Positions 46,817-58,045 of a stretch of DNA of 64,000 nt are shown piece by piece (position 1 is the stretch's first letter; every line of letters starts with the position of its first letter). This DNA comes from Cladochytrium replicatum (taxonomy: Eukaryota; Chytridiomycota; Chytridiomycetes; Cladochytriales; Cladochytriaceae), in the NCBI GenBank assembly GCA_025526935.1, contig JAHLKD010000034.1, positions 62,001 through 126,000 of the forward strand, read 5' to 3'. Under the pieces are notes generated by a model. The model saw only the letters and a list, made by a program, of their open reading frames with translations. It had not been told where the DNA came from and did not search any database. Made by a program: the position numbers and the translations under genes.

Positions 46817-48969
46817 TCACGCCACCAAATACACTTGTGCTCTCCAAGATCCGCCGCACGACGCCTTTCGGTCGCCTCGACATGGTTTGGAACACTCAGT
46901 TGAAGCCACGATTCCATTACGAACAAACGAGATCGTGTTTCCACACTAAGATCGAAAAACTTTCAGTTAGAGGAAGCACCCTTTCAGTGATCTATCACTC
47001 ACATAGCATTCCTGTGCGAATTCTAGCCCCGAAAACGCCAAATTCCTTCGCCGACATTCTGCAGTGCACTTCTCTGGTGTCATGTTAAGGTCCTTCTCCA
47101 GAACCCGCAAAGATAGTCGGCGATTGACCGAGTCCACAAAACATCCGATATACCGAGCACCCACAGGAACCCGAGCATTCGGTTTGGGCGAGTCCTTAAA
47201 ATAAACCGATATTCTATATCCCCCACCGCATATTTCATTCTTGTTTGACACACAAGGAGTCGCACAGTTTTTTCCAATGCTAAAGTTGTTAAGAGAATTA
47301 CCGCAATCTATTAAATCGAGAATAAGTAAGCTAAATGGGGGATCTTCGCAGTAACATACAGCATTCTTTTCCGTTCTCCATCCCTGCAAACCTGTACCCG
47401 CTGCAAAAGGCTCCGCAGGTGCTCAGCCCATTCTTGCTCAAAATTGCAGACTTTTCGCTTAGTATGCGACTCGAACTGTCGACAAAGCACCCGACATATC
47501 GCCAGCTCTGCGGCATGGGACTCACTGCTGAAGGAGTAATTGTTGGAGATGGTGAGGGGCTAACGGTTGATGGTGATAAGAACGCGTCAGCGCCGTACAG
47601 AGCCGGCCACGCAAATGTCCCCGCGGAGCTTTTTGCTGTGTTTCCCGCGCTGGAGAGAACAGCCCATGCCGCCTTGTCATCAGTGAATACTTCGAAATCG
47701 CTGGGATTGTTTGGTTTTATAACCTATGGGCGTTATTGTTCAGTTCGATTCAATACAAACCCCAGAGAGGCTACCTGCCAAACCATCCACGGAACTCCAA
47801 ACGACGTAAAAGTGTTGATTTGCGAGCGGTACGAGCTAGCCTTGTTTGTGGTTGCCCCGAACTCTTGCACAAAAGTGAGCTTTCCGTACTGTTTTGCACG
47901 GTTGATAGCAGTAGAGAGCCCACTCTGCCACCGTGAAGGGTCGTACGAGTGAACTGGCACAATGTCAAGTGCACTACATTGAAAATGCTCCAATATGGTG
48001 GAATCGTCCACTTCAGCCCCTCCGCCGGTGCTGAGCAAAATCCGCGGGTGCACACCAACTGGGTTGCGCAGTGCGGTTGCTCGATCACAGGCATAGTTCT
48101 TGTTCGGGAGTGACGTTGTTGATGGTTTCTGTCCATCGCTGTACGCCTGCCCTTCGTTCTCCATATCAAACGCAAAAATAGCCTCGGGAATTTGTTTCCA
48201 TGGTCGACCTTCGAAGTACGGATTCCGGTGATTGGCAATGTGTGCAAACCGCTGATCCATGTCCGCTGCAACTTGCGAGTTGCGATAAAAGCTGATTACG
48301 TTTGAGGGATTGCCGTCAGGTTTTTTCAGCAGGTTATACTTTTTTGCGTATGCATCGCACTTCCATGTGCACAACATGTATCTACGACACAAATATCAAT
48401 TATGAATCTTAAGCCAAAGAAAATGAAAAGTCTTACCTGTCATATAGAACAATGTTGAGCTTAATTTTGTATCCAAACGCCTTCCACATTAAATCGTCGA
48501 TCGCATTCAGAACAGTATCGTCATACTGGCCCACTGTCACGGGTTCGACGTCAGGTAAGGCTCGGTTGTTTGTTCCCTTCTCATTTGCGTATACTTGTGA
48601 AACGAACACTCGAATCACCTTCACAAAATTCACACTCAAAACAATGGTTTTGTGATTACGAAACAAATGTCACCTTTATGCCAGCTTGCGCCATCGCGGA
48701 GAGAATGGAATCCTGATCAGTCGATCTTAGTGCGTGAAGAAAGAAACTGTTTGCGCCAGCAAACGTTCTCCCAGTTCCGGTTGGTGTAGCCGGCAACACG
48801 GATCCGGTTTTTGCTGGGCTGGGTTGTGGAGAGACTCCGCCTTTGCTTGGCACCGAAGCCTGTGTGCACTCTTTCCTCAGATATCAGGTTTCCAATTTCA
48901 TCAATAGCAGTTAATTCGCAAACTAACCAAAACCATTAACGCGGCAAGTTGCTTGACGAAGCAGTCCAT
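46817..48969 (-). CDS. Secreted GH5-like glycoside hydrolase with two WSC domains, 601 aa
   Basis: Seven exons: 48969-48928, 48859-48674, 48618-48437, 48381-47761, 47700-47360, 47307-47003, 46945-46817, all in phase. The first exon encodes a hydrophobic start, MDCFVKQLAALMVL, followed by a Ser/Pro linker. The catalytic domain begins TFAGANSFFLHALRSTDQDS and has GIKVIRVFVSQVY, the acid/base region IFAFDMENEGQ and the nucleophile region TFVQEFGATT, the layout of family GH5 mannanase/cellulase-type enzymes. A Ser/Thr/Pro linker leads to WSC domain 1 (WRYVGCFVDSSSR ... ECYCGNSL ... CGGGYRISVYF) and WSC domain 2 (ARYIGCFVDSVNR ... ECYCGNT ... CGGSWRAQVYLVA). WSC domains bind polysaccharide. The enzyme probably degrades plant or algal mannan or glucan outside the cell. 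Family good, substrate unknown. Confidence 0.85.
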
Positions 48970-48979
48970 GGTGAGCATT

Positions 48980-49180
48980 TCACAAATAGATATCAAGGAG
49001 CTTACCTTTTCCTTCGCTCAGGTCTTGGCTCCCTACACAGCAGAGGGTACCAGATGACAATGTGGATTTGCAAGAGTCCTCTCTGTAACAAGTCTGCCAA
49101 TCTTCAACGACGTCGGATCTCGCGTGGATCACAATGCAGAGCAGCGCAATCAAGCATGCGACCAGTCGATTTGTGATCAT
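48980..49180 (-). CDS. Small secreted cysteine-containing protein, 66 aa
   Basis: ATG at 49180 gives MITNRLVACLIALLCIVIHA, a clear signal peptide, then a short domain with five cysteines (TCYREDSCKSTLSSGTLCC). It lies just upstream of and on the same strand as the GH5-WSC gene. I tested whether it is that gene's first exon: a GTAAG donor follows GEGK-type codons, but the phase does not fit any acceptor, so a separate product is more likely; a spliced longer form cannot be excluded. Confidence 0.4.
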   Translation of the reverse strand: MITNRLVACLIALLCIVIHARSDVVEDWQTCYREDSCKSTLSSGTLCCVGSQDLSEGKGKLLDIYL

Positions 49181-49765
49181 AGCGGAGGGTTTCCGACGCG
49201 CTCATCGGGCGGCGGGTCGGAGATCTCGAAAACTGGCGGTTGATCCAGCGGGTGGTGGCAGTGGCGAAACATGTAGCACCTGCCATTTTTGGTAACTTTT
49301 AGTAATAGTAGCTACGAATCGATTCTTTTTTTATTCAATCAAAGATGACCTTGTACTTGCTCTTTCCGGACTGCAATAGAGCGATGCAACCGTCAAGCAG
49401 CTGCGAATTTTGAATCCTTGCATTGTGTTCGATCACCTTACTTCCCGTTCAAATACATCCCGTTTGCCTCATCCAGCTTTTGCACCGCGGCTTTTGATCT
49501 GTTCATTTGCAAACGTCTATTTTCAAGAAGTCTGGTGGTTGCAGACCAAACTGTTTCTTTGTCAGATGTGGTTTATGTACCCATAATTGGGGACTCCATA
49601 CAAGTTCTCGCCCTATTGTCCATTTAACTGCACGGAAACTGCACGGAAGTTAATTGCGGGCAATAAAGTGTGTGAAGCTCGATTTGGATTTGCTTTCCAG
49701 CTATTCAAGCACTGTTCCGTGCATTTCCAACTGATAACTGCGCCGATCCCTCGCCGACTTCGTTG
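49181..49765. other. Intergenic, 0.58 kb
   Basis: On the minus strand near 49470-49335 short open pieces read KLDEANGMYLNGK and LLDGCIALLQSGKSKYKVIF, which look like the end of an enzyme, but no more of it is found. Probably a remnant. Confidence 0.3.
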
Positions 49766-50217
49766 AATGTCAGTCCAGCCCGTAAGCCAACCTCGGCTCC
49801 CACAAGGTAATGATGAACGAGGTGTGTGGCATACAACCTGTGCGTTGACATTATGAACTTTTAGCTTCTTGCGGGTACGCCGGATTCGTGCTCCTCAACC
49901 GCTGCTGTAACGCCACAGGAATTACTAGAACAACGACCCCAACAACAATCAGCCCAACAACAATAATACCGCTTAGATGTGAAGAGCAAGTCGAAGATCA
50001 GGAGCTTGCTCCAACGACATCGACCAGATCGACCCCTCCCAAGAGAACCAGAGCTACCACCAAAGATGATTCAGTTGGTCGGGAACGAGTACTGCTAGGG
50101 GCATTGGGCTCAAGAGGTAATGTTTCCATTAGTTGCGGCTCTTTGTTCGTCGGTACTTTTTTATTCCCAAACACCGATACAGAAAACAACTATCATCATT
50201 TTCGCGACTCAAATTGA
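49766..50217 (+). CDS. Possible small spliced gene, about 115 aa
   Basis: An ATG near 49766 (MSVQPVSQPRLPQ) can be joined over a GTAATG...TTTTAG intron to a Thr/Ser-rich exon (about 49866-50116), then to a short last exon ending at 50217. The product is low-complexity (TTTPTTISPTTI, STPPKRTRATT) with no domain. It runs tail-to-tail into the RCC1 gene, 22 bp apart. Weak support. Confidence 0.28.
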
Positions 50218-50239
50218 CGACAAGAGCTGGGGCTATTTG

Positions 50240-51346
50240 TCAACTGCCATTCGTTGAAGATGGCTTTGTCAGAAAAACCACATGCCCACCACCGGCTGCA
50301 ACCAGAACCGGATCTTCCCAGATTTCCCTACCTTCGGGATCCCGGATACGTTTCCACTGTGCTCCAACAGTCGCACGATCATCTCGCAGTGCAACATCAA
50401 GTCCCATCACCGCACGTCCGCACGCATATATCTCGCACTTTCCTTTATTGCGTTTCGCAACAACAGTTTCATACCACCCACCTAGAACCTCGACCTCATC
50501 ATCTGGTTCAAACTCGAGAGCACACAGTCCCGGCACCGCATAATTCACTTCCTCCCCGTCCTCGTCCTTCTCATCTCGCCTCCCAAGCTGGCCGTCCGAG
50601 CTCGAGCCGAAAGTGTACAAAATCCCGCCTTCAAGCAACACCGTGGAATGTAGCCCCCCACACGCAATTCCAATAACTCTTAGACCCGATAGCGCATCAA
50701 TGGGTCTGGGATCCGAAGAAACTTCCCGTGTCCCGTGGCCGAGTTGTCCGTGGAGACCGTTGCCCCACGACACGACGTCTCCTCGCTCATCGATTGACAA
50801 GAAATGCGAAAAGCCTGCGCAAAGCTTTGAGAGTTTTCGTGGATATTGGAGTTTTGTTGCTCTTTTTTCGCCGATGGGTGCGGTGAATATCTTTCCATTG
50901 TGATCCAGAAGCGCGACGGTGGTCATGGAGACTGCAACCGTTTTGGCCTGCAGCGTTACCCCGTCTCCATCAACAAGCGGATCTCTTAGCTCCACGTCCT
51001 TCTCATGAATCAACATCGACCTTACAACTGCTCTAGCGTCCATCAGGTAACCCAGCACACCGCCGTCGCTCTTACACAGCACCACCCTCTCGATTCCGTC
51101 GACGCGCTCACGAATGTTGAGCTCAGTCCAGCTGGTCTCCTCGCTTAGCCCGTAGGTGTATCCTGCGATGAAGAGGCGATTTGAGCTCCAGGCTACAATT
51201 GTGGACCAGTTTGCGTCGATGCCCGAGAGCCCAGAATAGGATTGGGATGGAGTGGGTGTGAATGTGAGTGTGATGGACTGTGCATTGGGATGCTGAGGTG
51301 GAAAGGAAAAGGAAGGATGGAAAGACGTCGAGATGCGAACCAACAT
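50240..51346 (-). CDS. RCC1-repeat protein, 368 aa
   Basis: One exon, ATG at 51346. At least two clear RCC1 repeats are visible, GFSHFLSIDERGDVVSWGNG with LHGQLGHG and CGGLHSTVLLEGGILYTFGS with DGQLG, plus a degenerate one at the end (ALDHNGKIF-like and GGGHVVFL) and an N-terminal blade (STIVAWSSNRLFIAGY). The number and spacing suit a small, incomplete-looking beta-propeller like RCCD1 rather than the seven-bladed Ran exchange factor RCC1. Location and partner are unknown. Confidence 0.8.
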   Translation of the reverse strand: MLVRISTSFHPSFSFPPQHPNAQSITLTFTPTPSQSYSGLSGIDANWSTIVAWSSNRLFIAGYTYGLSEETSWTELNIRERVDGIERVVLCKSDGGVLGYLMDARAVVRSMLIHEKDVELRDPLVDGDGVTLQAKTVAVSMTTVALLDHNGKIFTAPIGEKRATKLQYPRKLSKLCAGFSHFLSIDERGDVVSWGNGLHGQLGHGTREVSSDPRPIDALSGLRVIGIACGGLHSTVLLEGGILYTFGSSSDGQLGRRDEKDEDGEEVNYAVPGLCALEFEPDDEVEVLGGWYETVVAKRNKGKCEIYACGRAVMGLDVALRDDRATVGAQWKRIRDPEGREIWEDPVLVAAGGGHVVFLTKPSSTNGS

Positions 51347-51675
51347 TTGTTAAATAATAGCAAAATTTTCTGATATTGCTGGCAGGAAGGTTTCCTAACT
51401 GGATGAGAATATTATCGATGACTTCATTGACACTGCAAAATAAGACGGACAGGGAATTTGACAGAAAGATTCGTTGGCGGCGGTATGTGAGAAGTGGAGG
51501 GTACAACGAATGGAAAAGCAAAATTAGACATCAACCAAAAAACAAGAATAATCAAGGGACGGCCAATATATCGGTATAACAACCACAGTGAGCCGCGCAG
51601 TACCCAAAAAAACGCAACAGCGATGTCAGTCGATGATATCCCGAACCGGGAAGTGCGATCACACCGAGTACGTCA

Positions 51676-52641
51676 TCATGTCACGAAGCCATCGTGCTCT
51701 TTCTTGTATCTCGAATCGCCCCTGGGTGCGTACCGCCTCTCGTTCGATCCGTACCGTGTTCCCCCGTCGTCCCAATCATCTCCACCTCCACGCCCGCCGT
51801 AATCGCTGATCGCATATCCTTGTTGTAATGGTGGCTGCGCAGGGAACTGGTTTGGCGGCAGTGCATAGTACGGTTGGGACGATGCGTATTGCGATGGAGG
51901 CGGGATGGGGGTCACTGACATTGGGTAAGGCTGCGACGCATACATCTGATTCGGTGGTGGTGCAGACTGCACCACGACGTACCCGAACCCTGGCGGAGCA
52001 GCGTTCTGGTACAGCGCGGCTCCGGAAGAATGAGATGATACGCTCGTAGCCGTCGACGCGCGGGTGTAGCCCCTCGGCATGGAGCCATTGTAATCGTTGC
52101 CATTGTACACGCTCCTGTTAAGCGAATGGGTTGGGGCGCTTCGACCCATGCTGCTGATTTTATTTGAGGTCGGCCACTGCGAGGTTGGATCTGGCGGAAC
52201 GTACTCCTTTGCGGCCTTCTTTGCTGCAGCGATACGCTTCTGTTTCGCGGAGCGACCTGTGCGTGCGAATATGACGAGACCGACGACAGCGAGAACGACG
52301 AGACCGACGACGACGGCACCGGCAATGAAGAGGGTTGTGCTGATGCCGGCGATGGTGGAAGGGGCGGAGTTTGCGAGGGCAGCGGAAGACGGAGTGGAAG
52401 TGCTGGAAATCGTTGTCTTGCTGCCGGATGTGGTAGCAGCAGCGGAAGCAGTTCCTCGTGTGGTGGAGGCAGCTGTTGTGGCACGAGATGTGGTAAGAGC
52501 AGCCGACGTTTTGGTGAGAGTTGCAGGGTTTGTGGTCGTAGCGGTAGTCGTGGTCGTAGTTCGGGTAGTAGTAGGTACATTGAGCGGAGGTGCTGTCGTG
52601 GTTCTCGACGCAGCGGTAGTGGTCGAGGTCACGGTCGCCAT
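51676..52641 (-). CDS. Mucin-like single-pass membrane protein, 321 aa
   Basis: One exon from ATG 52641. The first about 100 residues are nearly all Thr, Ser and Ala (TTTRTTTTTTATTTNP and similar), a heavily O-glycosylated ectodomain by analogy. One transmembrane helix follows (TLFIAGAVVVGLVVLAVVGL), a stop-transfer basic cluster (RSAKQKRIAAAKKAAKE), and a cytoplasmic tail rich in Pro, Gln, Tyr and Gly. The plan matches fungal wall-stress sensors (Wsc/Mid2-like), though there is no WSC or other ectodomain and no cleavable signal peptide, so it could be a type III membrane protein. Function is inference. Confidence 0.72.
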   Translation of the reverse strand: MATVTSTTTAASRTTTAPPLNVPTTTRTTTTTTATTTNPATLTKTSAALTTSRATTAASTTRGTASAAATTSGSKTTISSTSTPSSAALANSAPSTIAGISTTLFIAGAVVVGLVVLAVVGLVIFARTGRSAKQKRIAAAKKAAKEYVPPDPTSQWPTSNKISSMGRSAPTHSLNRSVYNGNDYNGSMPRGYTRASTATSVSSHSSGAALYQNAAPPGFGYVVVQSAPPPNQMYASQPYPMSVTPIPPPSQYASSQPYYALPPNQFPAQPPLQQGYAISDYGGRGGGDDWDDGGTRYGSNERRYAPRGDSRYKKEHDGFVT

Positions 52642-53477
52642 TGCCGGCACCCCAATTCAGTTCACGTCAATTCCAAAAGTCGAAAGTCGCCGAGCTATAA
52701 CCGCGACCGAGTGCCACTAAAAAAGGGGGAGCGATGCAAAATTTGGAGAATATGCTGAAGAGTGGAGATCACAGACGGAGGACCAGACATTATCGAAAGC
52801 TGCGAGCTAATCTATCACAGGCCCTGGGGTGCTCCACATCGTGTAACCGAACACCCATATTCAATTCCACCGAGGTTCGATCTCGGTCATCCGATCAAAC
52901 GACCCTGCTGGCTAACCATTGGTGAACTGATGATGCACCAAGTTGGATCCAAAAATACTCTTCTCTTTCCGCAATCTAACCCGATCGCAGACTCGCAGTT
53001 GCACCGATTTAATTCCCAGCAGCTTCTCGTTGCTACAAAACATATTGTTGGGACCTCATCAAGCTTACTCAGTTGTCCGAGATAGCGGATTTACACGGGG
53101 ATCGAACCGCAATTAGTAATTTGTGATATGGCATTTGAAACTTTGTGTGGCAGAATGACCTTTGTGTGAATGGTGTGACCGGATTGCCAACAGTGAGACA
53201 AGACGCTCGATCATATGGAGAAGAAAATGAATCCAATCGACATCCTAGTTTATGAACAGCTAGGGAGCCGAATGGAGCAATTTGACGCCTCATCCAATGT
53301 GGAAACCTGTTCGAACATCGCAAGAACACGAAATATGTTTAATTTTGGAAGTGTTCGAGAGGTTTTTTTTTTTTTTGGGGGGGGGGAGCTGTGCAAAAGG
53401 ACATTACACGAAGTACATTCACGGCGATTTCAATCAAACGTTTTACAGACTATTACAGGGACGCGTCAAACACAAAA
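52642..53477. other. Intergenic, 0.84 kb
   Basis: Contains an open plus-strand frame at 52762-53085 without family match, and a homopolymer pair (T run then G run) near 53362-53387 just before the ACR3 gene. No tRNA found. Confidence 0.45.
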
Positions 53478-54981
53478 ATGAGCAATCCCTCGAGCAGGCT
53501 CTCTTGGCTAGATCGTCTGCTGACGCCTTTGATTTTTGTTTGTACGTGTGGGGGCTTGAGTGTCTCGGTGGTGCGGAATCCCTCTGGGCTTCAAACTCAC
53601 TCTGTTGTACTTTTTCCTTTCTTAACACAGGCATGGTGCGTTACGCTCGAAGTCAGGATTTTTGGGAAGAAGATACCAATTGTTGTTTCTTTTCCAGGTT
53701 TTCGGCGTCCTTCTCGGTAACTTTGTGCCGTCTGTGCGAACGGTCCTCGACTCCGCAAAACTGGTCGATGTCTCGGCACCGATTGCCGTTGGCTTGCTTG
53801 TGATGATGTACCCCGTACTCGCGAAAGTACGTTACGAGGAGCTCCCCACAATCATCAGGCACCGCGATATTTGGAAACAGTTTGCAGTGTCAATCATAGC
53901 AAACTGGGTGATTGGGCCTTTGCTCATGACTGCCCTAGCGTGGGCCACGCTACCTGATTTGCCGGGCTACCGTGCAGGTGTTATCATTGTTGGTGTCGCC
54001 AGATGTATTGCTATGGTGGGTATGGCCCAAGTGATGTCAATCGTTTGTTAACTTCCGTAAATTTTTAGGTTTTGATCTGGAACGACCTTGCGCGCGGGGA
54101 TCCTGAGTATTGCGCAATTCTTGTGGTACGAGTGTGAATCGAGACTGCCATATGAACATTGAGCATGATTTCTCGATAAAGGCGTTGAATTCTGTTTTCC
54201 AAGTCTTTCTCTACTCGCCACTCGCGTACTTCTACACGGTGATTGTTGGGAAGGCATCACTTTTGAACGTGGACATTTGGCTGGTAACCCGCTCTGTCCT
54301 CATCTTTCTGGGCATCCCACTCGCAGCAGGGTTCCTCAGTCGTATGATTCTGCGGTTTGGATTGAAAAAGACTTTTGGGCCAGTCTGGTATGACCACCGA
54401 TTCGTCCCAGTGGTGTCACCTCTCGCTCTCCTGGGGTTGCTTTATACCATTGTTGTGATGTTTGCGCTGCAGGTGAGACACGTTGTCTACTGAAGGAAGC
54501 TGAAACGCTAACGTGAAGTCTGTCAGGGAAACAAAATCGTGACGGAGATTGGCAACATCCTTCGAGTTGCAGTTCCGCTCATACTCTACTTCACTATTGT
54601 ATTTGCCGTGGTGATGTTTTCCTGCCACCGGCTGGGCTTTAACTACGAATATTCAGTGGTGCAGGCGCTCACCGCATCTTCAAATAACTTTGAACTAGGT
54701 TCGTGTGTCCGCTTTAGTTAAACTCTGCCATAACTTTTTTCATCCTGCTTTATTTGTCAGCCATGGCGGTTGCCATCGCCACATTTGGAATCGACTCACA
54801 AGAAGCTCTCGCAACAGTCGTTGGGCCGCTCACAGAGGTTCCAGTGCTGTTGTGCCTCGTTTACGTTGCGCTTTGGCTCAGGAAAAGGCTATTCCATCTG
54901 GATGATAACAAGTTCCCATCGCAGGTGCTGGAAGAAAACTCGTCTGAGGCTTTAGTGGGCGTGAAGGATGCTGGGGGTTGA
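53478..54981 (+). CDS. ACR3: ACR3-type arsenite efflux transporter, 375 aa
   Basis: Exons 53478-53541, 53631-53635 (5 nt), 53698-54015, 54069-54125, 54182-54472, 54527-54698, 54761-54981. The protein starts with the family block [13 protein letters not shown], and continues [29 protein letters not shown], the signature [38 protein letters not shown], and the final [16 protein letters not shown] helix. ACR3 proteins have about ten membrane helices and export arsenite and antimonite; in yeast ACR3 sits in the plasma membrane. The 5-nt exon GCATG supplies Cys-Met, giving the IFVCMVFGV spacing usual in the family; a model skipping it with a donor at 53539 is in phase but three residues shorter. 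No arsenate reductase gene neighbours it. Confidence 0.92.
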
Positions 54982-57039
54982 GATGGAATCATGGTGGATC
55001 ACATTGATTCATTTGGCACTTTTTCCTCACCGATAAGCTCATTCTGTGGCACGTTCGCCGCAAGAACAAGCTCGTATTGCTGTGGCAATATTTTTGTTTT
55101 GCCTTGTTTTTCCATCTGCTAGTTTTGATTTTACTGTTGGGTTGGAGTTTGTACTATAATAAGGCTTTTCGTTTCTCCAATACAAGGTGGTGTTTTTGAA
55201 CATTCATCTTTTACTTCAACTGTCTGCTGAATCTTTCAAAGGTGCTGTAGCTCCTGTCGCAAAGATGACACTGTCTGCTAGAAGCACCAACTGTAGTAAA
55301 TTGTAAATTGTCAGTGATTGTGTGAGAGGAGTACACAACTGGCTGACATATGTCACCTCATTGGCCCAAAACCTTCATGTCCACAGCTTGAAAGGGTGAG
55401 TGTAGAACAGTAGAAGTCAACTTTGGAGATTGTCTCTGAAGCTATTGCAGTGCCAAACTTGAGACTCTGCTCCTTCATGCGCTCCCTGATCTCAGAGCCA
55501 CCAATTCCGTTGGGAACACCAAGGACTTATTGCATTCAGCTGTCCAAAGTTAGCAGAATGAATTCAGGAAGAATGGCCTTACAATTCTCATGATTCAGGC
55601 AATTCAGGTGCTGCTGGACTGGGACTTGCGCTAGAGATAGTCCTCAGGTTGGTGCGTGTGTTTGGGGAGTTTGGTGTCTCTCTTCAATCACGCTGTTGAA
55701 CAGAAACCTGAGAACTAACTCTGTTGTTGTGATCAACTGCCCATTGGCTGCAAATCTGCCAGAAGAAACCCCTCGTGCATGACTGGTTCGAGATTTGCAC
55801 GTGATGTGTAGATTGCAGCTCAGCTGGTCCTGACTCCTGAACCAATGAACAAGCCTACTTGACAACAGGAGCCACAAGTCAAAATTTTGCCTGAAGCCAA
55901 GGCACAGAGAAGACCTCATACCTCAGCAACCAGACATTGTAGAGCAAAGCGGAGACCAGGGCTGGAATCAGCACCGCAACATCCACCACTGGTACAATTT
56001 CCGGGCCCATTTACTGCAGGGATCTTTGTCAATTTTGAGACCCTGTATCTTGGCAAGTAGGCATTGTAGCGCTGCTGGGCCAACAGCACATGACTGGCAG
56101 GGTCAATTTCTCTGTTTGACGTACTTCTCAGGTCCGGATCAGCGAGAAAATTGGGCCAAACATTGGGCTATTTTTCAGGTTTGGACCGTTTTTTTCTCGC
56201 AAACCAGGCCTTGTAGAGCTTTGCAGACAACGGCAATCGATTTGGAAGGGCTTATTTCACATTTTACTTAGTCAGCACCTTTGGATAAGGGAAACACCCG
56301 GACCACCACTTCGACCGCTTTGATTTGGGCTGTGATTGAACATCGTATCACTGCACGGAAAACGACAATTGATTTGCATGGGACGCTCTGAATAATTTGA
56401 AAGAGAATGTCTTGATTGCGTTTGTACATGGGAGGGGATGACGGACCTGGCAATTTGGACCTATACTCACAGTTTCGGATGTGACTGTTCTAGGACTCAT
56501 GCTCTCCTCCCAGATCATGCTATATGAATCCATGGATGGCGACAGTTGTGAATCTCAGGAGCAACAGGATATATCGGTTAGGAGGCACAACACGCGACAC
56601 GAATTTGGATTTGTATGGACTTGAGCAATTGAGCCAGCATCACGGAATTGAACAGTATCGCATGGCGTAGCACAGTAGCAGCACGAGCCAGCACTCAGAG
56701 ACATTCAGCAATTATACAAGTTTCAATCATCAATTCTATCACACTGTGGCTACGGTCAAGATTCAGAGGCTGGAGAAGTGACAGGGTTGTAGGCAACATT
56801 TCCAAGATTTTCCTGATACGAATGCTATCAATCGCAACATCACGCGGAGCTGTAAAAAAGGAACAGGAAGAGGAGGCAACAGTAGGTCAAGACGCAAACA
56901 TTCTGAAACATGAGATCTAGAGAGAGTTGCAGTGCGGCAGCGACAACACTGCTTGCGGGGGTGATAAAACAAACGTACAAGTCGATACTGCAGAAGCCCC
57001 AAGATTGACGAAATAGGGAAGCATGGAGGAGCAATTGCT
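54982..57039. other. Region without recognised genes, 2 kb
   Basis: No conserved gene. Loosely similar phrases around a TTGTAGAGC word recur near 55935, 56065 and 56205, spaced about 130-140 bp, hinting at an old degenerate tandem repeat. The right end passes into decayed LINE sequence. Confidence 0.35.
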
Positions 57040-58015
57040 AGCGCATGAGGGTGGGCAGATGCAAGGGGAGCAAAGCTAGCAGCTTTGAACCATAGGAAGA
57101 TGAGACTAATTGGTGAACGTGATTTGCAATAACATCACAAGGTTTGGGAACTACAATATTTGCAGCTGGGGAGAGGAAGTGATTGTTGAAAGGAACTGGA
57201 GAACAACAAAAATGCTCTCCGTGGTGAAGAAAGAATGACAACATAGAGTGAACCATATCAGGGGGATCATCATCCAACCAACGTTGAAACATCTGAAACT
57301 GCAGATATTGAAGCCGAAACTGAAGGTCAGGAAACTTAAAAAACAGCAAAACCCCAGCAATTTGAAGTGGAAAATGAAAGCCGAAGAAATCGACACAAAC
57401 TTTGGTGAATAAAAGTCCGAACTGGTTTGCAAACAGCAACAGAGGGAAGAATAAAATGTAAACCAAATTCAAGCGTAGGTCGAATAAAAGACAAAAACAA
57501 ATAACGAACCACAACCAGAGAAGTAGAACCAAACATCCTTGAAAAAGAAAGCAAAGCAAAAGAAGCTGCACGCGCTTTGGCAAGTCGATGGGAAACAGTC
57601 AGTCAAATCCAGTATCTCCAAAAAAGCAACCCAAATAACGAAATGAAGGCTTGACAGGCAGGGTTTGACCATGAAGAAGCAAAGGTGAATTAGAAGGAAT
57701 GGGAATTCTTGTGAGAATCACAAAATTCAAAGGAGCAAAAGAAAAACCACGAGCTTGGACAAACTGTTCACAAACAGAGAGAAGAACCTGCATAGCATCC
57801 AAAGTAAGTGCAAACAAGGCCAAATCATCTGCAAATAAAAAGAATTATATCGTGGTTTGGCAGGATGGAAGAGTGTTGTAGGAGGGGCAAATGGCGGAGG
57901 AGCCCAGGTAGAGGATCAAGAAAAGTGATATAGAGAAGTGGACTGAGAACAGAACCTTGAAACAGACCTCTAAACTAATCAAAAGCATCTGAATAACAAT
58001 TGAAAACAATATTTT
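57040..58015 (-). mobile_element. Decayed LINE reverse transcriptase segment
   Basis: Leftward reading gives pieces of a non-LTR retrotransposon ORF2: LFQGSVLSPLLY (RT motif B) near 57970, FADDLALFALTLDA (the RT catalytic FADD, motif C) near 57830, PSFRYLGCFF after it, then FIRPTLEFGLHFILPS in the thumb/connecting region. The pieces lie in three frames with several frameshifts, and the coding strand is unusually rich in TTT/CTT codons, so much of it is Phe and Leu. An AT-rich stretch and another LINE-like 3' end (58045-58200) abut it at the 5' side, so elements appear nested. Dead. Confidence 0.7.
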
Positions 58016-58045
58016 AAATAAACCAATTATTAAAAAAAAATTTAA

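Noticed and set aside
48980-49180. The secreted ORF as first exon of the GH5-WSC gene
   Set aside because: Its GTAAG donor leaves one base, whereas the acceptor before the GH5 linker needs phase 0; the ATG at 48969 fits instead.
52097-52720. Plus-strand 207-codon frame opposite the mucin-like gene
   Set aside because: It mirrors the Thr/Ala codons of the minus-strand gene, giving Val/Ala runs without any domain.
52860-53110. T-loop-like strings (GGTTCGATCTCGG, and GGGATCGAACCGC on the other strand)
   Set aside because: No acceptor, D or anticodon stems could be paired at tRNA spacing.
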